Shown here: one piece after another, positions 34,926 to 46,412 of the stretch
Position numbering within the stretch: position 1 is the first letter of the stretch
Layout of the letters: each line of letters begins with the position of its first letter
Assembly (NCBI GenBank): GCA_963277665.1
Contig: OY728143.1
Coordinates: 536,272,394-536,336,393, forward strand
Source of the DNA: Viscum album
Taxonomy: Eukaryota; Streptophyta; Magnoliopsida; Santalales; Viscaceae
DNA: 64,000 nt
Direction of reading: 5' to 3'
Notes under the pieces: model-generated
Databases searched by the model: none
What the model was told of the DNA's origin: nothing
What the model saw: only the letters and a program-made list of their open reading frames with translations
Translations under genes and position numbers: made by a program

Positions 34926-35731
34926 AAAACAATCTCTTCACATCGGTTCACCACCATCTCATATGATGTTGATTCGTGAAACCACACCTAGAATCAATAT
35001 CTTTACATTGATTCACTTTCATCCTTGTTATATGACGTTAAACTATGCAACACTTTTGTCCGGTACGACAATAAACTACAATATTCTTTGATTTCCTCAT
35101 TTGAGAGAGAACTATTATTGACATTGATTTTTCAATCATGGTTTTCATTTTCAAAAGACTACGTGCATACATGGTAATGCCTAAACTTTTTATCTTAGGT
35201 TAAACCATCATTGCACTAAAGTCCCCTTTCACCCTTCACATGTACGAACCAAATTTGTACAAAGGGTAGTTCTAGAACTACGTGGACTTGATTCCCATCC
35301 CTATGGGATACGTAGGAACATTCGAGTATCCCTCGAATCCAGTCCCAAGTCTTTTGGGCCTAACCCCAAATTTCAATTTCAGTCCCTTGGCTGAAAAGTC
35401 CTCATGAAAACACACACTGTGTATTCATTATTATGGTCCGAATTCTATGACCCTAAACTAAGATCACTCATACTTTCGTCCTGCACGACGTTAAACTGCA
35501 TTTCAAGAACTACGTATGGCTTGATTCTCATTCTTATGAGATACGTAGTGAAGTCCAAAATTTCAATTCAGGACCCATCCACAACATGATTATGGTTATC
35601 ATTGACCTATATATCTCTATATACATTGGACAATACCCATCTTTATGTGTTATAATCCTAACCTTAAATATTTTCAGATCTTCATAACCCTTTTCATGAC
35701 TTCTAGTCACAAAAATGTCAAACTTCTGAAA

Positions 35732-36409
35732 ATTCTTTTGCCTGACTATGCAGCACGTGCCCATAGGTGGCCTTGCATAAACAGTCCACATAACAGACTT
35801 GTCAGCCGAAAGATGCTATTTATTTGACCATGCAGCCAATGCCCTTAGGTGGCCCTGCATATTTCAACCCCCTAACGGGTTTTGTTAAATAATAGTAACT
35901 TCATTCTTGGGAAGAATGCCTCTTTTGTCCTTATTTGTCTTAAACGACAGTATGTAGGGATCCGCAAAAAAAAATCCATCCTTAACATATTTGTCCCATA
36001 TCCTTTTTCATGATTTGAAAATATTCAAGTCTATGGTTTATTCTTCTTCCCTACATTTGGGTCAGACCTTCGTAGGAGTGATATTCATCCAGTTCTTCGA
36101 TATTCTTGTTCGGAAATATCTTCTCCATATTCAAGTACCTCTTTCCATACAACAAACTCTATACTTTAGAAAATTTGAATCTCCATAAACTTTCACTGGA
36201 TTTTAGCACTAGGAAAGTAAATTTCTGGGAGTTCTTTTGCCTGACTATGCAGCACGTGCCCATAGGTGGCCTTGCATAAACAGTCCACATAACAGACTTG
36301 TCAGCCGAAAGATGCTATTTATTTAACCATGCAGCTAATGCCCTTAGGTGGTCCTGCATATTTCAACCCCCTAACGGGTTTTGTTAAATAATAGTAACTT
36401 CATTCTTGG
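35732..36409 (+). repeat. Pair of 179-base direct repeats with hairpin subunits
   Basis: 35732-35910 and 36232-36409 differ at only about three positions and are separated by 321 unrelated bases. Each contains two related subunits of about 38 bases, TATGCAGCACGTGCCC...TTGCATA and CATGCAGCCAATGCCC...CTGCATA, whose ends are inverted repeats and can form hairpins. The near identity implies a recent duplication or gene conversion within the element. Confidence 0.85.
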
Positions 36410-37100
36410 AAACTACTTCTTCTAATGCCTTTTAGCTCTTTTCATATCATTCCTCAGATTCAAATATTCTTAAGCCATAGTTTACATTTTTTTCCCTCAT
36501 ACTCGAGTATGGTAATATGTTTTCAGATAAATTGTCAAGGAATTGAATCAATTTTAGTACATTTCGGTCAAAGCTATTTCGACCTTAAACATTATCCCCT
36601 TTATGTCCGGCATGCATGACTTTAAACTGCCCACAAAAGACAAAGGAACTCTGAATAAAAGTCAAGTTCCAACTCACTAAATATACATTTTTGTATGATT
36701 TAGGTAATATTGAGCAATTAAAAGGTTCAAAGTTTGTAGGATTATTTGTAATAATCCTAGTAAAAATCAAACTATGCTTACTAGGCCCATTGGCTTAAGT
36801 AAAATTGAAGCTGGTAATGAAAGAATGCATGTACAAATGATTGAAGACAAAAGTGTTTTTCATTGATACACAAGAGTTAGAAGGAATCCACAGACTGGAA
36901 TCTCTTCTCTTTTTTCAAGAATTACAAGAGATTTTCAAACATAACACTTCATCTGATTTACGGAATCCCGAGCTTCATCAGAAACCACCTGGAATTCATT
37001 CATTCAACTGGATACAATAAGAGATGCAGTGATACCATCTCTTCTTGGAACAATTGTAAGAGGATGTTCTTGAGTGCGGTTTGAGAAAATTTTCTGCTGA

Positions 37101-37833
37101 TCAAACAATGACTCTGTTTCTGTCCAAGAGACTTGGAAGATAGATACATGGATTTAAGAATGGAGCATTGGAAGTAAAGAGCCATTTGGAGAGAGTACTC
37201 TTTTCAGATATTTCTCTAATGCCATGTTTGTCTTCTCTCCACCAACTGGCAGTGGAAAACATTTCAGCCCATGGGTTTTCCATTTTCATATCTACAAGGA
37301 AATGGCATGGAAGGAGAATTTGAAAGTTCACACCATTGTTGTTGCTCTTAATGCACAACATAACCGAAATAAAGGAGTAGCAGCGCAGCTGCATTTTAGG
37401 TGTATAGTTGTTTGCATTTGGAACATTGACTCCTTGCAAGTGACCATGCCCACATAGAGACAGGTAGATGCTCTGTGGGAAATTAAGATGATATTTCTTC
37501 AAGTACTTAGACAAATCTGGGACAGTGTTGTTGCAGATATCGTAGTAATCATGGCCAATGATGTTCATCATGTCATCAATCCGCTTGCTAGCCAGTTCAT
37601 CAGCCGTTTCAATTCCCTTGGGAACCACTGAATCTGTACAAAAAGATGAATAAACTAACTCTTAAATAGGTTTATTTTTCATAAAATTTGTGAAAGAAAT
37701 TTTGAAAAAAATGGCTAAGGCATTAAGTCGCGCAAGTCTAAACAATGACGCGCAAGTATTCGTGTGCCGCGCTAGTTTTTGACGCGCAAGTATAAACCGC
37801 ACAAGCCCTATTACCTTTACAGTAGCGCGACAT
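37101..37833 (-). CDS. Antisense gene of the Tat element: predicted two-exon frame of 183 codons, function unknown
   Basis: On the minus strand ATG at 37833 is the first ATG after a TATA box (37956-37949). It encodes MSRYCK and reaches a donor AAAG|GTAATA at 37815. A strong acceptor, TTTTTGTACAG| at 37634, follows a pyrimidine-rich tract. Joining across this 181-base intron keeps phase (GAT codon) into a frame that is open to the stop at 37101. The protein has a neutral, Asn-, Cys- and Trp-containing composition and no family I recognise. Without the intron the exon-2 frame has no ATG near its start, only GTG at 37628, which supports splicing. Tat elements are known to carry extra ORFs, sometimes antisense, between pol and the 3' LTR. 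Function, expression and further exons are unknown. Confidence 0.6.
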
Positions 37834-38050
37834 CAAGGAAAACACTAGAAAAAACAGAGCAACTTGCGTGGCGAGGAATACTTGCGCGGTGAGAGCTCGA
37901 AGGTATGAAGTCCGGAAATCCGGATACTTGTACGGAGGTGAGGCCATGTATTTATAGGCCAGGAAGCCTATCTGCGTGCCGTACCTAGAGCGCTTAAGGC
38001 CTGCGCGACGCCCTCTGTGCACTGAAGACTTGCGCGCCCCCCCTTTTTCC
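37730..38050 (-). promoter_or_regulatory. Antisense promoter module resembling the LTR promoter
   Basis: The minus strand has CCTGGCCTATAAATACATGG (TATAAATA at 37956-37949), closely like CCTGCCTATAAATAGACC in the LTR. It is flanked by several GCGCAAGT or ACTTGCGCG sites (near 37735, 37750, 37790, 37870, 37885, 38030) in an otherwise AT-rich region. A start about 30 bases downstream would place the transcript end near 37920, before the ATG at 37833. Confidence 0.65.
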
Positions 38051-38108
38051 TTTGGATAAATTCGATTTCCTCAGAGTCAAATCCTCATTTCTCTCCGGAT
38101 CCAACTCT

Positions 38109-38117
38109 GAGGGGGGA
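38109..38117 (+). other. Polypurine tract of the Tat element
   Basis: GAGGGGGGA, followed by CTTT, lies directly before the 3' LTR start at 38122 and is the expected primer for plus-strand synthesis. Confidence 0.8.
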
Positions 38118-38121
38118 CTTT

Positions 38122-40487
38122 TGTTGACGCTCCTTTCGTCACAGAATCTAAAGATTGGAAAAGGGAATATCTGAGCTCAAAGTGATTCAACCTTTTAAGA
38201 AAACATCAAAAATCGACAAAGGCATGAACAAAGGATCAACAGCAACTGCACCGCGCAAGTTATATCACTGTCGCGCAAGTACACTTGCGCGACGCTCTTG
38301 GTCGCGCAAGTGACTTGTGCGACCTAAGTGATAACCGCCCGGTAACTGCCCGGGGTCTTCTCCTGCCTATAAATAGACCCTGTGGGCCCCCCATTCGAGA
38401 GGATCTTTTTCCAGAAACTCGGATTGAAGCTCCCGACGCCCAAGTCTCTTCTCAAAGCTTCCGGAACACTTCTAAGGTAATTTATTACCTAGAACGGAAG
38501 ATCTAAAGAGAAGAAGGAAGGCCTAAGTGTTGAAACTTATCAACACTTGCACGCCGACATATTTCCTTCAATATAACTTGCGCGTCCCTTTTCTGGAAGA
38601 ACCTCAAGAGGATTCTAAAGTGATTAATAAAGAGTCGCTCAAGTATGCTAATGCTGGTTGAAAATCGCGCAAATACCCCACATGTCGCGCAGGTATACCT
38701 GCGTGACCAATACTTGCGCACCCACAGAAGACTTGCGCGCCTTTCAAGACTTGCACGCCCTTACCTTTTTTGGGTGCCCATCTTGCCCATTTTACCCCTC
38801 TTAAGCCATTAAACCTTTCCTTTTTAAGATTCAGTCTTCAAGACACTCTTCAAAGCCATTTATGGCATGATTTCTTGATTCGACTTCCTTATCTGAAAGG
38901 AATTCTGTGGAATACCTCTCAAAACCTAGTGATTTAAATATCCTTATGTCACTAAATATGGAGAGTTCATTCATTCAACCTCATCCTTTAAGATAAGAGA
39001 ATCCTTAACCTAGGTCTCCTTTTTTAGGAATAATCCCCAGTTATAATTCCTTAACTTGGGCATCCTCCTTAGGAGTAAGCCCCAAATTCTTAAAGTTCCC
39101 AAATATGGGCATCCTCCTCAGGAGTAAGCCCCGAGTCCCTTAATTTGGGCATCCTTCTTAGGAGTAAGCCCCAATCTCAAATATGGGCATCCTCCTCAGG
39201 AGTAAGCCCCAATCATAATCCTTTAACTTGGGCATCCTCCTCAGGAGTAAGCCCCAATCTCAAATATGGGCATCCTTCTCAGGAGTAAGCCCCAAACCTT
39301 AATCCCTAACCTGGGCCTCCTTTTTAGGAGCAAGTCCCAGTCATAATCTTGGGATTCCTTTTCAGGAGTAAGCCCCAAGTCCCCTAACCTGGGCCTCTTT
39401 TTTTAGGAGAAAGTCCCAGTCATAATCTTGGGCATCCTCTTCAGGAGTGAACCCCAAGTCCCTTAATTTCTCTTAACCAGTCCTAAATTACGTTTGATAT
39501 GGGGTTCCTTCTCAGGAGTAAAACCCAATTATCAATCCTCTCCTAATTTGGGTTTCCTTCTCAGGAATAAGTCCCAAGTTAGAGTATTCAAATCTCCATA
39601 AAGCACATATACCTTTATGGACCCTGTTCCTAGATTTTCTCCCTAAAATTAAATCCTAAACCTTCATCTATCTGGGCAGTCATACATACATAAGCCCCAA
39701 ACAAATTCTTATGATTGCATCTTTCATGGCACAATTGTCTAATTTTTACCAATACCTCTTGTTTCTCACACCGAGCATGACTCACGTGAGCTTAGAGTGT
39801 AAAAGTAATTATGACATTCTTCTTTGAGCCATCAATCATAAACATCATACTCTATTAATCGAACTACGTGGGTTCTGATTCCTTTTCCAAAACAAAGGAT
39901 ACATAGGTAGCCCATTTTTGGGTTCGATCCCAACTTTGAAATAATCCCTGTCCATCTGAATGACGATAAACTTCAAGTGCCCCACTGAGTGGCTTTAAAA
40001 CCAGCCTGGTCATCATAATGACCAAGAGACTTTTATATAAATGTTTTGAAGGATACCATTGACCAAGAATCTCTAAACAGATATAGATGATTCTCTATTG
40101 ATGAAGAAACTCGAATACATATAAAAGATTCTCTAAATTTCATGCATATTTAATCATTGATTGTTAAAACTAAAGGAAAGCACATTTTATACTTGGTAAT
40201 GTAATAAGGATTCACGAACATAACTTAAATCTATAAAGAGAGTCCTGGAGTAGACAATAATTCCCCTCAAAAAGGTGTGATGAGTCCGACCTCCCATCCT
40301 CTCGACCAATGCAAATTCCTAAGCCTCATCAGTCCACAAGCTAATGAGTGCCTACCTTTAGAAAGTAGGTCCAAATGGATGTGGAATCATTGGATGTTTC
40401 CGGTTCTACGAACAAACCCGCTAGAAACCGATCGGAACGTTTGAATCTCAAATCAACGAGGTCATCCCCGAAATCCGTGAGGAAACA
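38122..40487 (+). mobile_element. 3' LTR of the Tat element
   Basis: It is 2366 bases, the same length as the 5' LTR. Differences are mostly transitions, many at CG sites in the promoter module (for example GCGCGACC to GTGCGACC near 38317 and CTGCGCGACC to CTGCGTGACC near 38702). TATA is at 38368-38375 and the hairpin array at 39009-39578. Confidence 0.95.
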
Positions 40488-40492
40488 ATTTT
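40488..40492. other. Target-site duplication ATTTT, right
   Basis: It is identical to 20709-20713 and is followed by more T, so the exact duplicated five bases are as expected but lie in a T-rich context. Confidence 0.8.
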
Positions 40493-42658
40493 TTTTTCAA
40501 ATCATCTCGTTCAACATCATTAAAAAAATAGTCAATATAATGCTTAAAAAATGATGATGATGAAGTGAGTGGACATAATGTGACAAATGGAAATGGAGTG
40601 AAGAATAATGCTGGAAGAGATGGAATGTGATGGAATGGGAGAGGTGGGTATCAAAGATAGAGATGAAACGAAAGATGAAGGTGGAGGATGAGTTGGAGGC
40701 AAGAGGCGAGATTGAGATAAATTATGGAACACAAGCTAGATAGATTTTCATGGTTTATGGATTTTAACTGGATTCTATGGGATTGCAACAATGCATATGT
40801 GAAGATTAGTAAGAAACGTGATTGCATTTCATGTGGTGTGATTAAAAGATAATTAGTATCTAAAGAGAAAAATGGATCGGACGATTCATCAATATGGAAG
40901 TTATTTTGCATCCCCTTGATAAAAATTAAGGTATTGATCCTTAAAATTATGTTGATTGGAATAAAGGAGTCCACAATTCTACAGTACTCATATTAAAAGA
41001 CCATAAATTTCTGTAAATAAAGACACCTTGGAACTGCGTTGTTATCTGTAAATTCAACCCATATATATATCCCATTTTTTTCTAATCACCTCTGCATGAC
41101 CCATCGAAGGTAGTTACATAGGAGATTTAAAGTTTACGTATGAAAATAAATGAAATGAAACATAAAAGGAAAACAGAGACCAATCAAGGGTATGCCGAGC
41201 CTTAAACCACTTCAGAAGACCTAATAACATGAAATTGAATTAAAAACGATGAAGAAAGATTCAATATTGATATAACATGAGAATCAATATCATTATTCTA
41301 TATAAATTCCAAGATTTATAATAAATAAGTTCATATAAAATATGTTAAAATATAAGTGCATAAGGATTCTAGAATCCAAAAGTTGTATTCATGTATTTTT
41401 TATACGAACATTTCTATAATCAATGCCTTTGTCTAATGGGTGATCTTCAATGCAGAGGGAGAGGGCGATATTCAGCAGAATCCCTAGGAACACCGAATAG
41501 AAAACACGAGCAGGAGTGGGTGAGACTATGGGATTTTAACCCGAACGTAATAAAGGAGTGATGTGGAGCTTGGATAATGTTCCACGTGTGCTGGAAACAA
41601 CCCAACTTTAAAATAGATATAGATGTCCACAAACATTCAATTCCATAGCTACTATAATCAATTCTAACTCTCTAATAGACAATCAAAGATCACACAAACA
41701 TGGGATGCTGACTTGTAATTCAGCTTCATGATTTTGATCTTGATTGACAATTAAGACCTCTCTCTTAATTGAGTTTGGTTGTTTTAATCAAGAATGTTAA
41801 GCATTTAAATAATGTTACAAAATGCTTGCACCCCAAAAGTTGATTACAATTATTCATGTAATAGAAAAAGCCAACACAATTTAGTGTTTTAATGTATTTT
41901 TATATGTGACATCAACATCTGGACCAGGAACATATACATAATGAAAATATATTAATGTTGCACTACTTATGATAACAAAGAGTAAACCAAATATATGAAC
42001 CCCTACCCTTGCCCATACTAAACTCATATGCATCTCAGTTTTCATCTCATTTTTCATTCCTTGAAAACTGCTCTGTGTAACATCAACTCAAACAATAAAA
42101 ACTATATAATAAAAATCACTTTCAATAAAAAAAATCAATCATGCTGTATTAAATTTTTTTCGATGAAGGCTAGGAGGTTTATTATTATTAATGGGTACTT
42201 ATTGAATGCCATGATATTGATGAAATCCTTTTAAAATCATCTGTGCAACTCATAAAACATTGTATCATTGAAGATACAATAATGAACTCAGATTAATCTG
42301 TTCCATTACCAAAGGTTCACTTGTAGTGATTTGATATAAAATTGCACCTTGTATCAAAATTGTATCCACAAAGAAAAGCAATAGATCACAAAAAGAAATG
42401 AGCACTACAATTTGAAAGAACCATATTTACATTCAAGAATGTATTTTTGTATAACTAAATAATCATAGGATGCCAGATATTAAACAAATGGTTCTAGTAC
42501 AATAACCTTGAACCTCTCTTCTCCCACTTAGTTATCCCTTTTAATGAGAAATAGTGACAAACCCACTGCGAAAAACAACTGGCAAAACCCAAATTTTGCA
42601 TTCTATGAAATCAGAACGATATTGAATTTTCTTTCCATTTTAACCAGGTTCAGAATCA
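40493..42658. other. Noncoding stretch between the Tat element and the AFC pseudogene
   Basis: 40540-40700 is purine-rich with GATGAT and GAAGTG runs on the plus strand; the minus frames there are low-complexity Ser/His/Ile and not convincing. The rest is ordinary AT-rich DNA in which I recognise nothing. It is continuous with the DNA that held the Helitron end, so it may be Helitron body. Confidence 0.4.
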
Positions 42659-43515
42659 TCATTTCCTGTAAAAGGGATGTCTCAAAGCTTCCCTGGCCAT
42701 CAATATATCCTTTGGATCATATTTAAAAATTCCTTTCAGCAAATGTATGAGGTCCCCAGTCGTGTGGTCTGCATGTTCAGTTATCAAATTCTAGCGAGCA
42801 CCAAACCCAGAAACACAAAATATTTTAAATATAACAACAGTAATAATACAAACCACATAATGGTGATGAAAACTAACCTGAATCTATTGGAGCTTCCACA
42901 CAGCCTTGATGCTGTCTATCGAGGTTGCCACATCAGTCCAGTCCAGCAGGCCCCTCCGCACGTACTTCTCTAAAAGCCGGTCTGCTCTCTTCAACAAATG
43001 CTGAGGCACTGGTCCTAACAACCTCTCCATCATTGAAAGATGCTCCAAATTCTCATTAGTTTGGAACAACACTTCTCCCTGAACAAAATGGGCCATGAGA
43101 AATGCCATCAAATATTCAAAAAAACTACATAACACAGATTTTTTAGATCCGTACAGAGCACAACTCTGCTAAGATATAACCTATGATCCATATATCGCAC
43201 AGGTATCTCCACCCAGTTCCATGAATGAATTTAGGGGCATGGTAATGTTGTGTTGACACAACATAGGTTTGATCTTCACGATCAGAAGTGGTGCTACCAA
43301 AGTCTATAACATTAATAGCACTTGAATTTGTTACTCTCTTAAAATATGAACTTCCCCTTTGTGGAAAAACCTGAAGGATGAATCAGTGTTGAGTCATTAA
43401 TATAAGATTATAACCTCAAAAGCAATGCAAGGAAGATAATAAACCTTAAAATCAGGAACTCTCTCCCATTCAGTCAATTTTTTTAAATTTCACATCAATG
43501 AGATAGTGTAGTTCC
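42659..43515 (-). pseudogene. AFC-type LAMMER (CLK family) protein kinase pseudogene, C-terminal exons
   Basis: The minus strand has exon-like blocks with good splice sites. A tentative block lies at 43515-43445 (catalytic-loop region, shifted, ending VPDFK). The exon 43370-43155 carries INVIDFGSTT and reads APK in place of APE. The exon 43078-42878 carries ENLEHLSMMERLLGP, the signature motif of LAMMER kinases. The last exon, 42790-42659, ends in REALRHPF and a stop. The introns (43154-43079 and 42877-42791) keep phase and have GT-AG ends. Plant AFC kinases phosphorylate SR splicing factors in the nucleus. Here TAG at 42884-42886, the broken catalytic loop and missing N-terminal exons show a pseudogene. 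Confidence 0.85.
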
Positions 43516-46205
43516 TACTGAATCCCTTTAACCATTGGAATCTGACAAGAGTAGGGTAAAAATTCTTATGTGGTTAACTTATGAAGACATGGAGAAGTAT
43601 TGTTACTACAAATCAAATCTGATGACAAGACAATTTTTCATAAATTATATGTCATATTGAATTTCATTTATCACCTAAATCTAGGAAACATATTCTTTAC
43701 TAATCATATTTTCCAGGCCATAATGTTGGTGTAGGTATTTTCCCTACTAAAAATCATCATTCAAAATAAACAATAGTTTCAAAACACTTCTAAAAAATGA
43801 CTATAGTCATTATTTTTATTATGATAATAATTTTTACAAACCTCAATAGTTGCGCTGGAGTAATCATAATGAAGAAACAATGTACAAATATTGTAGGAGT
43901 CACACCTACCATAGTAACCTATGATGGCCATAAAATGAGACACTGCATAAAAAAAGCCTCAAGAGCCACATAAAATCATTCATCATAAGAACGCTATTAA
44001 AAAAACTTCGGTGAAAAACTTAGAAGTAATTAATTGCAATAAGTTATTACAAACTATAAAGAAACATAAGATTCATGTAAATAACCAAACCATGGGATGT
44101 GCTACATTGAGTTGGTTGCTTGAAGTACACATAAAACCAACGGAAGCAACTGCATATATGGAAGAAAAAATATTAATCACTAGAAATACAGAAATCAAGT
44201 GTATCAGCCAAACTCACGTATGACCATGCATGATAATGCATGCTTGCAGAAGGAAATTGCATTATGCATAAAGAAACAACATGAATGATAATATAATCTT
44301 CAAGGGAAATGCAATATAAATAAATGATAATGCAATATAAACTTCAATATAAACTACAATATTAAGTTATATTGAAACGACTATAAAAACAGGAATGTAA
44401 ACTGCAATTTCAGTACCACATGAACTAATATAAAGTGTAATATAAAGTGAAATATAAAATAAAATACAAATGGAAGTATAACAAATATAAACCAACATAT
44501 TCCAGTTTTCAAATTTGAATAGTGATTAATAGAGAAGTATATTAAGAATTTGTATATTAAATAAATATGAACAAATAGATCCCTAAAACGTGATTAGTAA
44601 AATTACATAATGATGCAAAAAAACCATATCATTACTACTGAAATAGGTTTACTAAACTGTAACTAAATCACATGAGGAGAACATACCATAATGTGAATAA
44701 CCACCATTTCAGCATTTATGAATCAAAAAATAGATTTATAAATTGACATAGTGTTGAATAAAACACTGAAACAACTTTAATAAAATTACAGAATGATGTA
44801 ACCAAAGCCATTTCATTACTGCTCTAATAGGTTAATTAAATAGTACCTAAATGGTATGAGGAGAACATACCATAATGCGAATGACCACCATTTTAGCATC
44901 TATGAAACAAAAAATAGATGGATAAATGTACACAGTGATGAATAAAACACTGAATGAAATCTAATCTAAAAAACTATGAAATTAATGAACATACCTCTAT
45001 GTATAGTAGTGATACCTTATCCACAAATTATGTTAAATGGAATACTTAAAACCTGAGATTAATTTTACAGAGCTGTTATGAAGGAAAACAAACCATATAC
45101 TGTATGCATATGCAAACAGTTCAATCTGCACGAATAGTAAATCTCCACCCATCTTAGAGAGTGCCTTGCCATTTAAATCCATGCATGATAAAAAAATCTC
45201 AGTAAATTTCCATCGGGGAATAATTATATTGAAAACTCTAGCATGTGGTTACACATAAAACTGGGAACAATGTCAATTGTGGTTTCTAACATAAAATGAT
45301 CAAAAAACCATGAATAAATAAAACAATAAACCATGCATAAATAATCATCATATCACATGCTCATTTTATCCATGCATGCTTGCTTATTATTCTCTGTTAT
45401 CGTGCATAATACTACACATACATAAAACAATAAACCATGAATAAATAAAATGATGACATGATCATGATCTAGTAATAATGGATGATCCATTGACTGAATA
45501 ATGGATCAATCTAGACCCTAGGGGTAACTCCTTGAGTTGCATCGCTTACGACTCGAGTTGCAGTACTCACCCATCTAATACATCAAACTCATGTTTGGTT
45601 CATTTCCATAACTCAGTGTGAAGTACGTCATTACTCATCTTCGTTATCATACAAAAATACTTTCACAAAGGTGAGGGGGCCTTAGGAGTACAAAATACAA
45701 CTAAAAAAATGGACGCACATGCTCATATACATTTAATAACAAAGGTGACTCACAGATAGTCATTTATAAGACAAATTATTACAAATCATGCATTCCAATA
45801 ATTAAATAAATATATTATACATACACTAGACTCACATTGGTCAGTATATGGCTCATGATCAGTTAATACACATTTAACTCGCATATTTAAAATTAAATTC
45901 ATAAATAAAATTAAACTTCTATGAAATTATTTTTCCAAGGGTATTTTATTGAATTAAAATTTCTCTCTTATTTGATTTTCAGTCAAGCTCGTGAGGATCA
46001 GGATGTCATGAACATCTCAATTTTGTGTAAAAAACATCTTAATTTTATGTTAAAAAAACCCATGACTGTAGCTGTGGATAGTTGATGCGGATAAACTAAT
46101 CTATGAACCAAACATCTCAAACATGTCAAAATGATAATCCACAACATGAAACTAATACCATAACACCACAAAACACGTTTCAAGACACAACAAGAAAGTC
46201 AAATT
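43516..46205. other. Noncoding stretch between two kinase fragments
   Basis: No coding block was recognised. At 44597-44775 and 44778-44955 lies a tandem repeat of about 180 bases (see separate entry). Further upstream AFC exons were looked for and not found. The 70-codon plus frame at 44011-44223 shows no family resemblance and is probably chance. Confidence 0.4.
44597..44955. repeat. Tandem repeat, two units of about 180 bases
   Basis: Both units run from TAAAATTACA(T/G)AATGATG through GAGGAGAACATACCATAATG to GAATAAAACACTGAA. They differ at roughly one base in six, so the duplication is old. Confidence 0.8.
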
Positions 46206-46412
46206 CTACGGCGGTGGTGAAGCCACGGCCGATCGACTAGCTGTGTCAGTGCTCCGAATCCCCTCCACCATCTTCACCACCTCCGGCATCCTCGGCCTCT
46301 GCTCCGGCATCCTCGCAACACAAGCCATCCCAATCTGCAACATCTCCACTAGCTCCTCCTCAATGTTTGGGTACCTCAACAGCTCCAAGTCGAACACCTC
46401 GCCTGTCCACAA
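46206..46412 (-). pseudogene. C-terminal fragment of an LRR receptor-like kinase
   Basis: The minus frame carries the end of a plant receptor-like kinase of the probable-inactive LRR-RLK type: WTGEVFDLELLRYPNIEEE, then LQIGMACVARMPEQRPRM with the invariant arginine of subdomain XI, then VVKMVEGIR and a short Ser/Ala/Pro tail with a stop. About 68 codons remain. The upstream part of the kinase is missing: at 46412/46413 the reading frame meets the duplicated copia-LTR repeat. The coding is clean up to the break, so the truncation may be fairly recent. Confidence 0.88.

Larger units (their letters stand above)
20714..40487 (+). mobile_element. Tat-lineage Ty3/gypsy LTR retrotransposon, 19.8 kb
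   Basis: It has two LTRs of equal length (2366 bases), TG...CA ends, a five-base target duplication, a primer-binding site, a polypurine tract and an ORF1-gag-pol frame. The second, archaeal-type RNase H after the Ty3-type RNase H marks the Tat lineage (Ogre, Retand, Tat). The large size, ORF1 before gag and an antisense frame after pol also occur in that lineage. Hand comparison of the LTRs finds roughly 50-60 substitutions, about two percent, so it is young. Ten in-frame stops make this copy non-autonomous. Confidence 0.95.

Noticed and set aside
37738..38022. Minus-strand frame of 94 codons with a hydrophobic stretch, possible membrane protein
   Set aside because: It spans the antisense TATA box and runs into the predicted intron. 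Only its end (MSRYCK) is used as exon 1 in my model.
40544..40974. Minus frames rich in Ser, His, Ile and Leu
   Set aside because: They are produced by the purine-rich GATGAT/GAAGTG sequence of the other strand; no domain is seen.
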